Part shown: positions 13,835-24,656 of the stretch, in pieces
How positions within the stretch are numbered: position 1 is the first letter of the stretch
Layout of the letters: each line of letters starts with the position of its first letter
Assembly (NCBI GenBank): GCA_034440615.1
Contig: JAOTOM010004363.1
Coordinates: forward strand, 46,001-110,000
Direction: 5' to 3'
From: Ashinkailepas kermadecensis
Taxonomy: Eukaryota > Arthropoda > Thecostraca > Neolepadidae
Length of the DNA stretch: 64,000 bases
Notes under the pieces: generated by a model
Database searches by the model: none
What the model was told of the DNA's origin: nothing
What the model saw: the letters and a program-made list of their open reading frames with translations, nothing else
Made by a program: the position numbers and the translations under genes

Positions 13835-14268
13835 CTTGGTTTTTTACCTACGGGTTTTACGAGCAGCTTGGTTTTCCCCCTTCTCAGGGTTTTCCAAGCT
13901 TTAGCTTTAGCATACACCTACACATTCAAGGTCGGGCCTGACGCTCACGACACGCTCTGGGCGCCTGGACTCGTTTCGTTTCAGGTCGCAGATGGTCATT
14001 GGAGCCTGTCCGTAGGCTACCAAGCTGCCCACCCTCCAAATGTCCTTCTGATTGTTATGCATGTATGTATATATATATATATATATGTATGTCTGTTCAT
14101 GAACCTATATGCCATGTACATATCGGCCTTTACGCCACGTTCTTTGTTTGACGGCGTCTCACCTTTCCTCTCTTGCTTAATTGATATAACAGGTTGCCAC
14201 ATCAGCCGGATTAACGTAATTATTTCCTTAACGTAACAATCTCCAGCGGATGGCACTCTGCCTCTGCG
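13835..14268. repeat. foldback 1, left inverted arm
   Basis: Begins CTTGGTTTTTTACC and ends near GGCACTCTGCCTCTGC. It matches the reverse complement of 14,616-15,035 over its whole length with scattered changes. An internal (AT) expansion at about 14,066 is not matched in the other arm. It interrupts the C-terminal coding region of the I-type LINE. Confidence 0.9.
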
Positions 14269-14615
14269 AAAGATAAAATTGGGTCTCAAAATCAGGGCAA
14301 CGATGGTGAAACCAGGTTCATTCAAATACGAAATGCGCGAAAACAAATGTTCATCTTCCCAAGGCATACATCATCTTTTAGAACTCGGCTGCAGATACTT
14401 GCAAAGCTGGACGAAAACCAAAAGCAGCTCCCATTCAATTCGTCGAGAAGGTCGGCAGTGAAGGAAGCCGTGAGTTTTGTCAGCTCGTCTCCAGATCAGC
14501 TTCACTAGTAGCAGAGCTGACCACATTTATCCCGCGCCAGCGTTGAGCAGGCCAGCCTCAACCGGAAATTTCGGGGCCTATCGATTCCTAAATGTTCCGA
14601 TTAAAAAAAAATTGG
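14269..14615. other. spacer of foldback 1
   Basis: About 350 bp of unique sequence between the arms. No gene is recognised. Confidence 0.6.
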
Positions 14616-15035
14616 GCAGAGGCAGAGTGCCATCCGCTAGAGATTGTTACGTTAAGGAAAGGGTTACGTTAATCCGGTTTATGTGGCATCCGGTTATATC
14701 AATAAAGCAAGAGAAGAAAGACGAGACGGCGTGAAACAAAGAACGTGGCGTAAAGGGCCGATACATTCATGGCATACAGGTTCATGTACAAACATACATC
14801 ATACATACATGCATAACAATCAGAAGGACATTTGGAGGGTGGGCAGCTTCGTAGCCTACGAACAGGCTCCACTGCCCACCTGCGACCTGAAACGAAGCGG
14901 AGGCCCGGCTCCTAGAGCGAGTCGTGGGTGTCAGTCCCGACCTTGTATGTGTAGGTGTATGCTTAAGTTAAAGCTTGGAAACCCTGATAAGGGGGAAAAC
15001 CAAGCTGCTGGAAAACCCGTCGGTAAAAAACCAAG
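14616..15035. repeat. foldback 1, right inverted arm
   Basis: Reverse complement of the left arm, starting GCAGAGGCAGAGTGCC and ending GGTAAAAAACCAAG. With the left arm it makes an element of about 1.2 kb capable of a very long hairpin. I could not define a target-site duplication. Confidence 0.9.
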
Positions 15036-15249
15036 CGCAATCTATAAGGAAAATCATTAGTGTTGGCCAAATCGGATCGGTCCTCGCCTACCTGGTGTGA
15101 AATAACCTATATGTGTGTGTTTTACGACGTCGGAGAGGAAGACGTGTGTAACGAAGTCATATAGCTAACGAGGAGTGTAACGCGTGTCATATGGCGTTTA
15201 ACTTCACATCAAATCAGCCAGGTACCAGGCAACGTGTGGCAGATAAATC

Positions 15250-16130
15250 AGATCAGTTCGGAAAGTTTGGTGTCATTCAAAAAGCGGAAAAGTAGCTCGA
15301 GGAGTGCCGGGTGCTCATTCCGAAGAGAGCCCGAAGTGAAATTTGGGTATGGATGTTGGTGAAATATTGGATAATAGCGCGACGACGAGGAGCATATGTT
15401 GGACAGGTAAGTACAATGTGGGCGACCGTAATGCAGACACGACATGTGCTACAATGTGGTGGGCGGCGTGGTCGATAAAAAATGTAATTGTGTGGCAATC
15501 TGGTGTGTCCGAGGCGAAATCTGGCGAGCACCACCTCGTTGAAACGGGAGTGCTGGTTGGAGGAGGGTCTGTTGGAGGGTGTGGGTTTGATATCGTGTGG
15601 TGTGTGATGTTGGGTGACCAACGGGCTTGGATATATTTATTTAAAAAAAAAAATATTTGTTCGGAATAGGAGATCCCCGGGGGCACCGGAACTCCCTCGT
15701 TCTGGGGAGGTCGATCGCCGCCCGGGCCAGACCATCCGCTCGATCGTTCCCCGGTATACCCCTATGTCCGGGGATTCAGAGCAGGGTGAGCTGAAGGTGT
15801 GCGTGGTTGTCATTGTAGAGATGTCGGATGGCGCGGAGTGTGGGGTGCATGGTGTTGTCTATGGCCGCGAGACGTCAACGGAGGATCGTGAGTCAGTGCA
15901 GATTGTAGTAGAGGCAGTGATGTGTTCTACAATGATGTGTTGAAGGCAAGTGAGTATGACGACTAATTCTGCTGTGTATACCGAATGATGAAGTATTAAT
16001 TTGGTTTGACCAGTGTCGGGCCCACCGTACCAGGCGGCGCCTGTACCATTGCTGGTACGGAGCCGTCAGTGTAAAAGAAAGTGTGTTGTGGGTGGGCTTC
16101 ATGATATTTAAAAAATTGACTTGAACGTCG
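15250..16130 (-). pseudogene. second I-type LINE relic, RNase H and C-terminus
   Basis: On the minus strand HTFFYTDGSVPA (about 16,075) holds the first catalytic Asp of RNase H. Later, RGIPGNDRADGLARAAIDLP (about 15,740) is its last motif. Further on, VVLARFRLGHTRLPHNYIF and CSTCRVCITVAHIVLTCP (15,400-15,530) match the C-terminal zinc-type tail seen at 13.7 kb on the other strand. Frames shift several times. A short A-rich run (about 15,643) and deletions show decay. It faces the plus-strand copy across foldback 1. Confidence 0.8.
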
Positions 16131-16732
16131 ATGGGGTGAATATGATTTTATTGTGCCTAAAGGGATACTTAAGTTTGGGGTGTTTCATGTGCCGGAATGG
16201 GACAAGGGGGGGGAACTCGGTCAGGGCCTACATCGTGAAATTTCAGTGTGGATGTGAGAACCGGCTTCAAGTGAATAGGATATAATAAAATCGGCTCGGA
16301 AATAGAGATGTTGTGAGCCATGAAAGATTTCCCCATATTCCCACGTTATATGGCTCCTGTATTATAGTGTCAAAATATTAAGACTCTTCTTTTATAGAAA
16401 TGCAGATAGCGAGCGTGACAATAAATTCAGTGCCGTTTTCTACGGGAAAGTCGGCCAGTTGCCTTTCGAGGTCAGGGGGGTGGGGGCACTATGTGCTCCC
16501 TCCCTTAGCTACTTCGCGGCCCAGCGGAGCCCTGCCGCAATTGGGTTAACTGGGGGTGGGGCGTGACCCCTATTCATGACCGCAACCCTCAGATAAGTCG
16601 CATTTGCCATTGCTCAAGCATTACTGGAAGGAAGACGCTCGGAACGCTGGGATCTACCCTGTTTTAAATAAATGGTACTACCCCCCCCCCCCCATTGAAA
16701 GCTTGTTAGACGAAGCACTGCAGCCCCTTCTT
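16131..16732. other. unassigned DNA
   Basis: Perhaps more of the minus-strand LINE at first. It also has GC-rich stretches (16,480-16,570) and a C-run at 16,681. No gene is recognised. Confidence 0.4.
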
Positions 16733-16966
16733 CTTCGTGGGTCCAATGGTACTTCGTGGGTCCAATGGTACTTCGTGAGTCCAATGGTACTTCGTGGGTC
16801 CAATGGTACTTCGTGGGTCCAATGGTACTTCGTGGGTCCAATGGTACTTCGTGGGTCCAATGGTACTTCGTGGGTCCAATGGTACTTCGTGAGTCCAATG
16901 GTACTTCGTGAGTCCAATGGTACTTCGTGAGTCCAATGGTACTTTGTGAGTCCAATGGTACTCTTT
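16733..16966. repeat. 19-bp minisatellite, about 12 copies
   Basis: Unit TGGTACTTCGTGGGTCCAA, repeated about 12 times with only GGG/GAG variation in the middle. Because 19 is not a multiple of three and the unit lacks stops, open frames arise on both strands. They are not genes. Confidence 0.96.
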
Positions 16967-17280
16967 GCTTTCAGGCAATAACTACTGAATGATATTTAAA
17001 TAACCAGAATATATCAAGATAGCTAAATACGCAAGCTAAATAACAAACCGAGAACACCCCTACCCTGTCACAAGTCTGCAAGTCGGAACACTCCGACAGA
17101 GTCACAAAAGTCGCGATTGGAGCATGCACAAATAACGTAACGTCTCGGTGCCGCTCAGAGCTGATACGTGTCTGCAGGGAAAACCATGCTAACTACGCCT
17201 GAACTTATGCTAGCAACAACAGGTTTATTGTTCCTTAAATTGCCCTACATTTCCTTCCAACACATTCGAAGAGAACAGTT
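16967..17280. other. unassigned DNA
   Basis: Nothing recognisable. Confidence 0.4.
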
Positions 17281-17830
17281 CCAAGAACTAATATAATACT
17301 GCGGCCGCACCTTTACGTTTCGATGGCCTTGGTTGATCATAATGTTGGCATAATTCCACCTCGCTGGACGTTCTGATGGCATAATGCCACCTTCCTAGAC
17401 GCAAATCTGTGCCAAGCTTTTCGGATGTTTCGGTATGTCGGAAGCCTGGCGATAAAAGCAACATTTCCGTTCGTGTTCCTAATCGCATCATATTCGCAAC
17501 TTCGGCGCTCGTGTAAGAGGGCCAGTAAGTCGGAATCGCACCAGAGCCGATGTCGCCGACCGTACAGGCAGCTGGTGGGAGCTGTCGATCCCCATTGACA
17601 ACAATACTCTCCCATCTGTCCGATTTACGTTCGGCGCAAAGTGTCGTCTCCGGCAGCGTGGTGGCCCTGCGGCGCGCAGGCACCTCAGACCACGTCCCGT
17701 CAGCTGCGACAGCGCCAGGCGGCGGTGGCCGCGCGCGATACGGCGCGCGCGGCCGCCGCGGCCCCATTTATATGACTGCTGGGGCGCCCTTCAGCAGCGC
17801 TCTCATGCTCCGCCGAGAATTAATCGGCAC
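17281..17830 (-). promoter_or_regulatory. CpG-rich segment with TATA-like box
   Basis: 17,640-17,790 is strongly CpG-rich with runs such as GGCGCGCGCGGCC. On the minus strand a TATAAAT (17,766-17,772) precedes it. A 159-codon open frame runs away from this on the minus strand, but it has no motif I recognise. It may be a promoter or an LTR of an unrecognised element. This is inference from composition only. Confidence 0.25.
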
Positions 17831-18532
17831 GGCGTCAACTACTGGCGCCCCATAACGACAAGAAATACGACTACTAAAACACAACCCAGTGCGCAATGAA
17901 TCCCAATAGCGCTGGATTGGCTCGGCAAACGGGCCGAACTATGCAACGAGTCGCGACGAGAGAGAGAGGGAGAGAAAGATGTCAACGCTGACGGGTGGCA
18001 GCCGCTTGCACTACCTCGTGCACAGGTCGTGGCGCCGATGCTGCGACACATGCACCCACGTAGTGCCTGGCCAGGCGAGCAGTGGAGGCATTACCAGCGC
18101 TATCGTGTATGTTATTACCGACTATGTAAAGCGCTGGATGGCCTTCAAGCGTAAACGAAACTATTAAATGGCAAGTTATTAATAATATTCCCGGACGGTC
18201 ACTTTAGGCCCGGAGCGGCCAATTTGTCTCTGCCGGAGAAAGAGCAGATTACATCCTTGATATTTCGAAATCCTGGCGCTTGATTACTTTGCAGGATAAC
18301 GCAACCGAATCGTCGTGAATTAGATCATGTTGTTCTCTCTACGTGTTTGTTCTCAAAAAGTATATATCCACGTCTTCAAAACTCCAAAATTGACATTCGC
18401 GAGTTAGAAACCAACAGTTGTGAGCACGTCATATCTTTGCTTCTCCACTAGAACCTCATTGTATTTTGCTCCGAATTGCAGGCATGGATGCATAAATTAT
18501 TTCGGATACAATCGCACAAACACACATATGCA
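17831..18532. other. unassigned DNA
   Basis: A short AGAGAGAGAGGGAGAGA run at about 17,959; otherwise nothing recognised. Confidence 0.4.
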
Positions 18533-18777
<245 letters not shown>

Positions 18778-20043
18778 TACATATTTGGCCCTCGTTTTTA
18801 GGTGCTGCCCTCCAATCGCTTGCCTTTGAGAAACTAATTGCACAATTGCCTCTTGTGTATTTTATATGACTGAATGTGATAGATCACATGTGTGGAACTT
18901 AGTGCCGGTTTCTGTAACATGAATGATTAACTCCGGCATCCGAAAGTGGGCGACGGGGGAGGATTTTGGGACTCTAGTATTCAGTCGTCTATTCTCGGAA
19001 TATTATATTGTGTGCCTATATACCATACATCCTGATGTGTATTTTACTCCTTGGGAACGTAACAAATGAGAGAGGGAATGCATGAAGGAGAGAATGGTGG
19101 GCCATGTGCTACCCGACATAGATGTCTCGTGACAAGCATGATTAAGAAAGAAATATGCCGTGGAACAGCGCTGCGTCATGTTCATGATAGATGGTGCCAG
19201 GCAGTGATGGATTCAGAGGTGGGCAGGCCCCGGTGGGGAGGGGAGGGAATGGAATGTGCCTCCCTTCTGATCACAAAACTGCACCGCATCGGGAAAGCGC
19301 AACTGCACCTCTGAAATTTTGGCGGAAGGCGCCCTCGCGTAGGGGCGCTTAAGTCCCTTCTCCCCAAGTGGCCCTCGGACTCGGAGGAGCGCTGAAGTGC
19401 CCACAAGTGCCCCTCGGGAGAGGAGGAGCTCTCAAATGCGCTCGGTCACAGACATTTTAGAAGTTGCCACTCTGATGAAATTCGCTTCCCTTGGGGAGGT
19501 TTGGGTCGATGTGTTGCCGATCGGTGGCGTTCCTGCGGAGACATGGCTTCCCTGGACGAGTCCAGCACAAGGACGGGACGGGAGCGGTGTGGTTCGCCCG
19601 ACTGACCAACAGCTTCGGCGAGCACTCTTTCGGCGAACACACGGGGGCGATTCCAGACATTCTGATGGCAGCAGTCGTCCGGCAGGTGCTAATTCTATGG
19701 AGGGGAACTAACTGGAGAACGGAGAACTGGCCCAAAAATATAACTCCATGGGGTGTATGTCGGCCTGTCTAATGGAGCGCTGCGTTTCGAGCAGTAGCTC
19801 TCAGATCGAAAGGGGGGAGGGAGTTGTTCGATCTGGGTGGGGCGTGCAATGCCCTCAGCGTCTGTCTGATATGAACAGTGACGCTGGATATTTTCTGGCA
19901 ACATGAGCGCGTACAACATGAAAGCTGTGCAATATGCTCTCCGTGACGAACTTTTATGAAGGCGGCGTTTGCGGTAAGCTAACGCTCGGGTTCTTTTTTC
20001 GTCTCCTGTCAGATTTTTTTTAATGATAGCAGGGTCATTCTTT
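18778..20043. other. unassigned DNA
   Basis: Includes 19,315-19,440, with two or three imperfect copies of a roughly 40-bp GC-rich segment (GGCGC..AAGTCCC / GGAGCGCTGAAGTGCCC). The open frames have no recognisable motif. Confidence 0.4.
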
Positions 20044-20491
20044 GGAAACTCGACACCTCGATAACACAGCACCACCTCGGATTCCCATGCAAGTTTGTGT
20101 ATGGGGTTGTCTAGGCCCGAGAACACGAATCTGAGGTTTTTAGGTCCCTAGGTCTGACGGTTATTGCGTCACGATGACGTCATATGCTGACTTTTTTCTG
20201 CTCATTGCAAATTTCAATGCGATATAACTCCGAGGTTTATCATTATGTTTCAATTCTGTAAAATGTTTTGTAAAGCAGACGTAGTATGGTATTGCATAAT
20301 ATTTTTTTTGAATTTATACATCCATGTTTTATTATTTTTTACATTATATATTTTATATAATATCATTTTTCGAAAAATGTATAACTGTCGATTTTCGAAA
20401 AACATCCATATTCTGATTCTCCGTGCAATTCTGTATTAGAAACAATCAAAGATAGAATGGGCGCACCCCTGGAACACCGTCAGAAAAATCG
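20044..20491. repeat. transposon C, left terminal inverted repeat
   Basis: About 448 bp matching the reverse complement of 23,398-23,857. Landmarks in order are AACTCGACACC, GGGGTTGTCTAGG, TGACGTCATA, GATATAACTCCGAGGTTTAT and, at the inner edge, CGTCAGAAAAATCG. Similarity fades beyond 20,044, which I take as the outer end. Confidence 0.9.
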
Positions 20492-20639
20492 TTATAACAT
20501 AGCACAGGCCTCTGTCCTGGCTGTTGCAGCAGCGCTATGCACAATGCAACTATGGGCGATAACCTCGCTGCTGGATGCCATCCAGGGTGGGGGTAGGGTT
20601 CAGGTTTGCGGTGGGCTGCGTCGGTCATCTCCAATCAGC

Positions 20640-21230
20640 AGCGTATGCATTTAGTGGGGGGGGGGGGGCTGGGGGGCAATGCGCCGTAGTGTTTATACGG
20701 TGGGAATTTCCGGTTGTCCAAGAATAATCAAGTTGCGACTGCAGTCGAGAATGGCATAGAATGACATAGCAGCACAGAACAATTCAAAACGCGCTGCATT
20801 TCATGAAATTTCTAAAATATACATCCGGTTTTACGTAACCTGTCACTAATTCTTCTGAATGTAGACCATATACGCAGCGGTCTGTGAGCAGGTACGTAGC
20901 CAAGAACTCTGTCAGGGGGGGCATCTCACCAAAAGGGCCCAAGGTCGGCTCCAAAAGGGCACCAAACCTTCCTTGGCGGCGGAAGTGTTGCTGACTGGGG
21001 GTGGGGGGGGAGCGATGTCGGTGAGCGCGCCCGTGTGGCGGATGTGTTGCTGAGCGGGGCGGGGGGGGGGAGGGGTTGGGAAGCCGTGCCTGGCTTGCCC
21101 ATACTCTCGCAAAATCGCTACAGATCTAGTATAAGCTGCTTCCCTCAGGGGGGCTCAGGAGGGGGGGGGGCATGCCCCCCTGGCTGCCCCCTGGCCATGT
21201 CACTGTCTGTGAGAGATGCGAAATGACCGT
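20640..21230. other. G-run-rich segment
   Basis: Several G tracts of 7-12 bases (20,656; 21,001; 21,061; 21,160), including an imperfect GGGGGGCATGCCCCCC inverted word at 21,163 and two copies of a GTGTTGCTGA..GGGG unit (20,987 and 21,045). It lies inside transposon C and may be a secondary insertion. Confidence 0.45.
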
Positions 21231-21452
21231 ACTGCACGTACAATTCGATCACTGTCGTAAAAACGCGGGTCTAGGCGAGGCCGCATAGCACGTAATACGA
21301 GCGTCATGGAAACACGAGCGTCTTGACAACGGAGACGAGATTCGCACGATGAGATGTAGCGGCGTCGTTGTTGGGGTCTGACATGCTAGTTAGTCGTCAG
21401 TAGCCTTCGGTGCTGTGTGTAACATTGGTGAGGCTTCGCAAGCGAATGAAGA

Positions 21453-21847
21453 ATGGCACACAGGGTGTTAGTGGCAACATTTTGTGCGAATCCTTTCAAT
21501 TCACACCCAAAGCATAAGAGGTCAGGTTTGAGACCACTAACCCAGGAATACATCGACAAACATCCCAGTATTACAGGTGTGTTGCATCCAGGGGCAAGCC
21601 TTTGCACCACATGCAGGAAGCAAGTGCCGTGGAAAGATCAGCAAATTGCAGATCCCTCACAGCCCAGCACATCAGGTGCTCAGCATAGTCGGTCCCAGAG
21701 CTCGACACAGGATACCGCTGAAGCCGAAACATCGTCATCGTCGTCACCCTCACGACCAGCAAGTGATGTCTCTCCCGACAGACAACAAGCCACTGACTAT
21801 CTTCGCCGTATTATGTCGGCGGTTGGAGAAACGCCAATCCGCACAGG
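21453..21847 (+). CDS. N-terminal exon of transposon-encoded protein family
   Basis: ATG-started open frame of about 132 codons ending at a good GT donor (CACAG/GTAATTT). It begins with a cysteine-containing module, CANPFNSHPKHKRSGLRPLT, followed by ASLCTTCRKQV. This is the N-terminal pattern (CxNPF..H....GLR.LT ... G..IC..CRK) of an uncharacterised protein family repeated in arthropod and cnidarian genomes. A Ser/Pro/Gln-rich linker follows (QPSTSGAQHSRSQSSTQD), then SPDRQQATDYLRRIMSAVGE. The Cys pairs suggest a zinc-binding, perhaps DNA-binding, module. It lies inside the TIRs of transposon C; the matching C-terminal exon is at 22,510. The middle of the protein is absent. Confidence 0.65.
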
Positions 21848-22017
21848 TAATTTCAGTGCTATATACTAATATTACACATACGTCACGCATATATTTGTAA
21901 AACATAGAGCTCAGTTGTAATGGTTGTAAAAGAAGCACTGGCGGCCGCAGGGGGGGGCAACGGGGCCATGCCCCCTTTGGCTCCGAAAGGGGAGCCATCA
22001 TGTCTTTTGGCCCCCCT

Positions 22018-22185
22018 TTGGTTCAGGAGGCGCCCTCTCGGATCGCCTCGGCGCCCTCTCGGATCGCCTCGGCGCCCTCTCGAATCCACCCGGCGCCCTC
22101 GCCAGGCACGCTTCCCACGCCCCCCCCAGAATCGGAGAGCGGCGCCCTCTCGGATTCACCCGGCGCCCTCGTCAGGGACGCTTCA
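22018..22185. repeat. 21-bp GC-rich tandem repeat
   Basis: Unit GGCGCCCTCTCGGATCGCCTC occurs about three times in a row, with decayed copies to about 22,180. It lies in the intron or deleted region of transposon C. Confidence 0.7.
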
Positions 22186-22509
22186 TTCTTTATTAGCACC
22201 ACCTAGCGCCATTTTTCGCAATTTTCTGTCAGATTCTAATTTTCGCGGGATTTTGGGTATTCAGGGCACATCAGCTCAATATACCTAAGCCTTCACTGGT
22301 TACCCAGGATCAACAACTGGTCTTTATAAACAAATAAATAGTCCGTTCACTATGACACCCGTCAAAAGGGCGAGTGAAAGCAGCGCATTTCTTACCCGTT
22401 TTCTAGATACTCGTAAAAATATTGCATATGTGAAATGCTAAAAAGATCGAAGATTGTGCGATCGGGATGACAAATACTTGCAAGGGAGCTGATGAAAATT
22501 TCGTCCCAC

Positions 22510-22718
22510 AGGGATCGAATTCATCTACGTCTCCCAGGCGGACATCGAGAAGACAGCGACAATGCTGTCACAGCGTTTCGCTTCAGCAAAACTTGTGAAG
22601 GGCACGAGGAGCTTCCACTGTTTTCGGCCCAGAAGCGCGACTCGGGTGGCCGCATATGCGACTTCGCGGACCTCAACATTCAAACTAGTGAAAACTGTCG
22701 TTAATCGAAAATAAACCT
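22510..22718 (+). CDS. C-terminal exon of the transposon-encoded family
   Basis: After an acceptor-like TCGTCCCACAG, the frame reads GIEFIYVSQADIEKTATMLS, then RFASAKLVKGTRSFHCFRP, and ends at TAA near 22,718. It matches the family's last segment (pattern GI.F.FV....I......L..RF..A..V.GTR..H.F.P), seen also in copies A and B as KFIFVSKQEAMNVTTHLTERF followed by VKGTHGYYKFAP. The core with the putative catalytic motifs is missing between 21,847 and 22,510, so this is an internally deleted copy. A spliced two-exon transcript would lack the core. It is in the same strand and order as the N-terminal exon. Confidence 0.65.
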
Positions 22719-22849
22719 TTCGCCGACGCATTCCTTTGAAGCCTGGAGAATGTCTGAAATATAAAAATCCAGAGGAAATCGGAATTTCTATCGGTTCAGT
22801 CGCGTGGGGCATCCTATTATATCGCAAGGGACACCATTCTACACTGTAC

Positions 22850-23397
22850 AGTGCCCTGAACCCCCCCCCTCAGTCCCTCTTCCCATAAAGATGCCACTCA
22901 TTGTACACGACTGACGCAGCCCACAGAAACTCTGGTCTCCTCCCCAAGGGCGTCGCCACGGATTTTTATTTGGGGGGTCGGTCCCAGGGACGGATCTAGC
23001 CACTCGGTTTAGGGGGGCCAGTCCAGGCCCAGGACTTCTCGACCGGGGGGGGGGGGAAACGATGTCGGCTCGGTGTCTGGTGATTGTATTGTTGACCGGT
23101 TGTGTGTTAATCTCTGTGGTAGTTTTAAGGGAAAATGCTGTGACCGGGGGGGGGGGGGGAAGCGATGTCGGATGTCCGGTGTTTGTATCGTTGACCGGTT
23201 GTTTTTTGGGGGGGGGTCGAGCCCCCTAATTTTCAAAGTGGGGGTCCGACCCCCCTGACCCCCCCGGTGGCGACGCCCATGCTCCTCCCCCATACCCGCG
23301 CCCAATCCCCACCCTCACTGGATCCACCAGCCACGCTCGCGCTCAGCTCTTCACAACGCTACTCCAAATGGAGGCACATCAGGTGGTATGTTTTTTG
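22850..23397. repeat. G-run segment with about 102-bp direct duplication
   Basis: GACCGGGGGG..GATGTCGG..TTGTATNGTTGACCGGTTGT occurs at about 23,041 and again at about 23,142. Nearby sequences (CTCCCCAAGGGCGTCGCCACGG at 22,940 and CGGTGGCGACGCCCATG at 23,264) form an imperfect inverted pair, which suggests a small insertion inside transposon C. Confidence 0.6.
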
Positions 23398-23857
23398 CGA
23401 TTTTTCTGACGGTGTCCCAAAAGTGCGCCCACTCTATCGTTGATTGTTTCGTATACAGAATTGCACGGAGAATCAGAATATGGATGTTTTTATAAAATCG
23501 ACAATTATACATTTTTCGAAAAATGATGTTATATAAAATATATGATGTAAAAAATAATAAAACATGGATGTAAAAATTCATAAAAAAATATTATGCAATA
23601 CCATACTACGTCTGCTTTACAAACCATTTTACAGAATGGAAAAATAATGATAAACCTCGGAGTTATATCGCATTGAAATTTGCAATGAGCAGAAAAAAGT
23701 CAGTATATGACGTCATCGTGACGTAAAAACCGTGAGACCTAGGGACCTAAAAAGTTCAGATTCGTATTCTCGGCCCTAGACAACCCCATATAGCAACTTC
23801 CTTGGGAATTCGACAGGGTGCTGTGTTGAAACAGGCCTTCTGGGTGTCGAGTTTCTG
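23398..23857. repeat. transposon C, right terminal inverted repeat
   Basis: Reverse complement of the left TIR, from CGATTTTTCTGACGGTG to GGTGTCGAGTTTCTG, including the conserved TGACGTCA. The whole element is about 3.8 kb. Confidence 0.9.
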
Positions 23858-24515
23858 AAGAACTACTCAGCAGGAAAACGACTACGCGCAGGGAGGGACG
23901 CACAATTTTCAGCACCTTAGTTTTGATAATTGTTGCGTCTGAAGTGAGATTTTTAACCTCACGTCCTGTAAGGTCATTGATCTAGCTGAGGTGAAAGATG
24001 ACCACCTAAAAAAAAAATGTTTGAGGATCGATAGCTCACACGCATGCAGAGATATTGAAATGAATCCTGTTACGCTAGTGCAATTGGGCAGTGCCTCTAA
24101 AACGAATGTCTCGGATTTGTGTTGGAGACCTGGTCGTCGACCTAAGGTCACGGCCAATGTTGGCCACTTTTGGGCCAATTTCCATATTTTTGTAACATGC
24201 ATGCTCTTCTAACATCATTTTTCTACCTTGGCATGCATGCAGAAGTATCAGGAGAACTTCTCGATTTAATTTGCTTGACCTCCATCGAGCGACCTGATGT
24301 CAGGTCACGATAAAGTGTGCAATGTGGGCTGAGCCCGTCCAGACACTGCTGTTCTTATAATTTATTTCGAGTTTTCATAGCATAAATAGTGTCAATGTTG
24401 CATTGCACAACCTAAACTAGTCTAATATGCCGAAGTAAAAGGGTTTTGAACATCGATTGTTTCCCAATAACGGACATTTCTTACTTAAAAATTTACAAAA
24501 AATCAAGATAAAGCC
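23858..24515. other. unassigned DNA with AGGTCA words
   Basis: Isolated TGACCT/AGGTCA words (for example GACCTAAGGTCA at 24,139 and ATGTCAGGTCA at 24,297). No gene is recognised. Confidence 0.4.
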
Positions 24516-24656
24516 ATGTTGGGACCATATTCGTTATGGGTTTCCGATGATACCCCGTTGGTTTTCGTGCAACGCTCAGTTTTGAAAGTAGACGGAGCGG
24601 TCATTAAGGACCCCCAGGGAGAGACGGAGTGGGCTAATCTAATTGTTCCCAAACAG
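24516..24656 (+). CDS. possible isolated coding exon, unknown
   Basis: ATG, then LGPYSLWVSDDTPLVFVQRS and ETEWANLIVPKQ, followed directly by GTCTGT, a possible splice donor. The residue mix looks protein-like, but I do not recognise it and no matching second exon is visible. It could equally be chance. Confidence 0.2.

Noticed and set aside
16733..16966. CRISPR-like regular array
   Set aside because: Contiguous identical units with no unique spacers, in an animal genome.
16604..16978. Repetitive proteins on both strands (SNGTSWVQWYFVG and STIGPTKYHW)
   Set aside because: By-products of a stop-free 19-bp minisatellite read through all frames.
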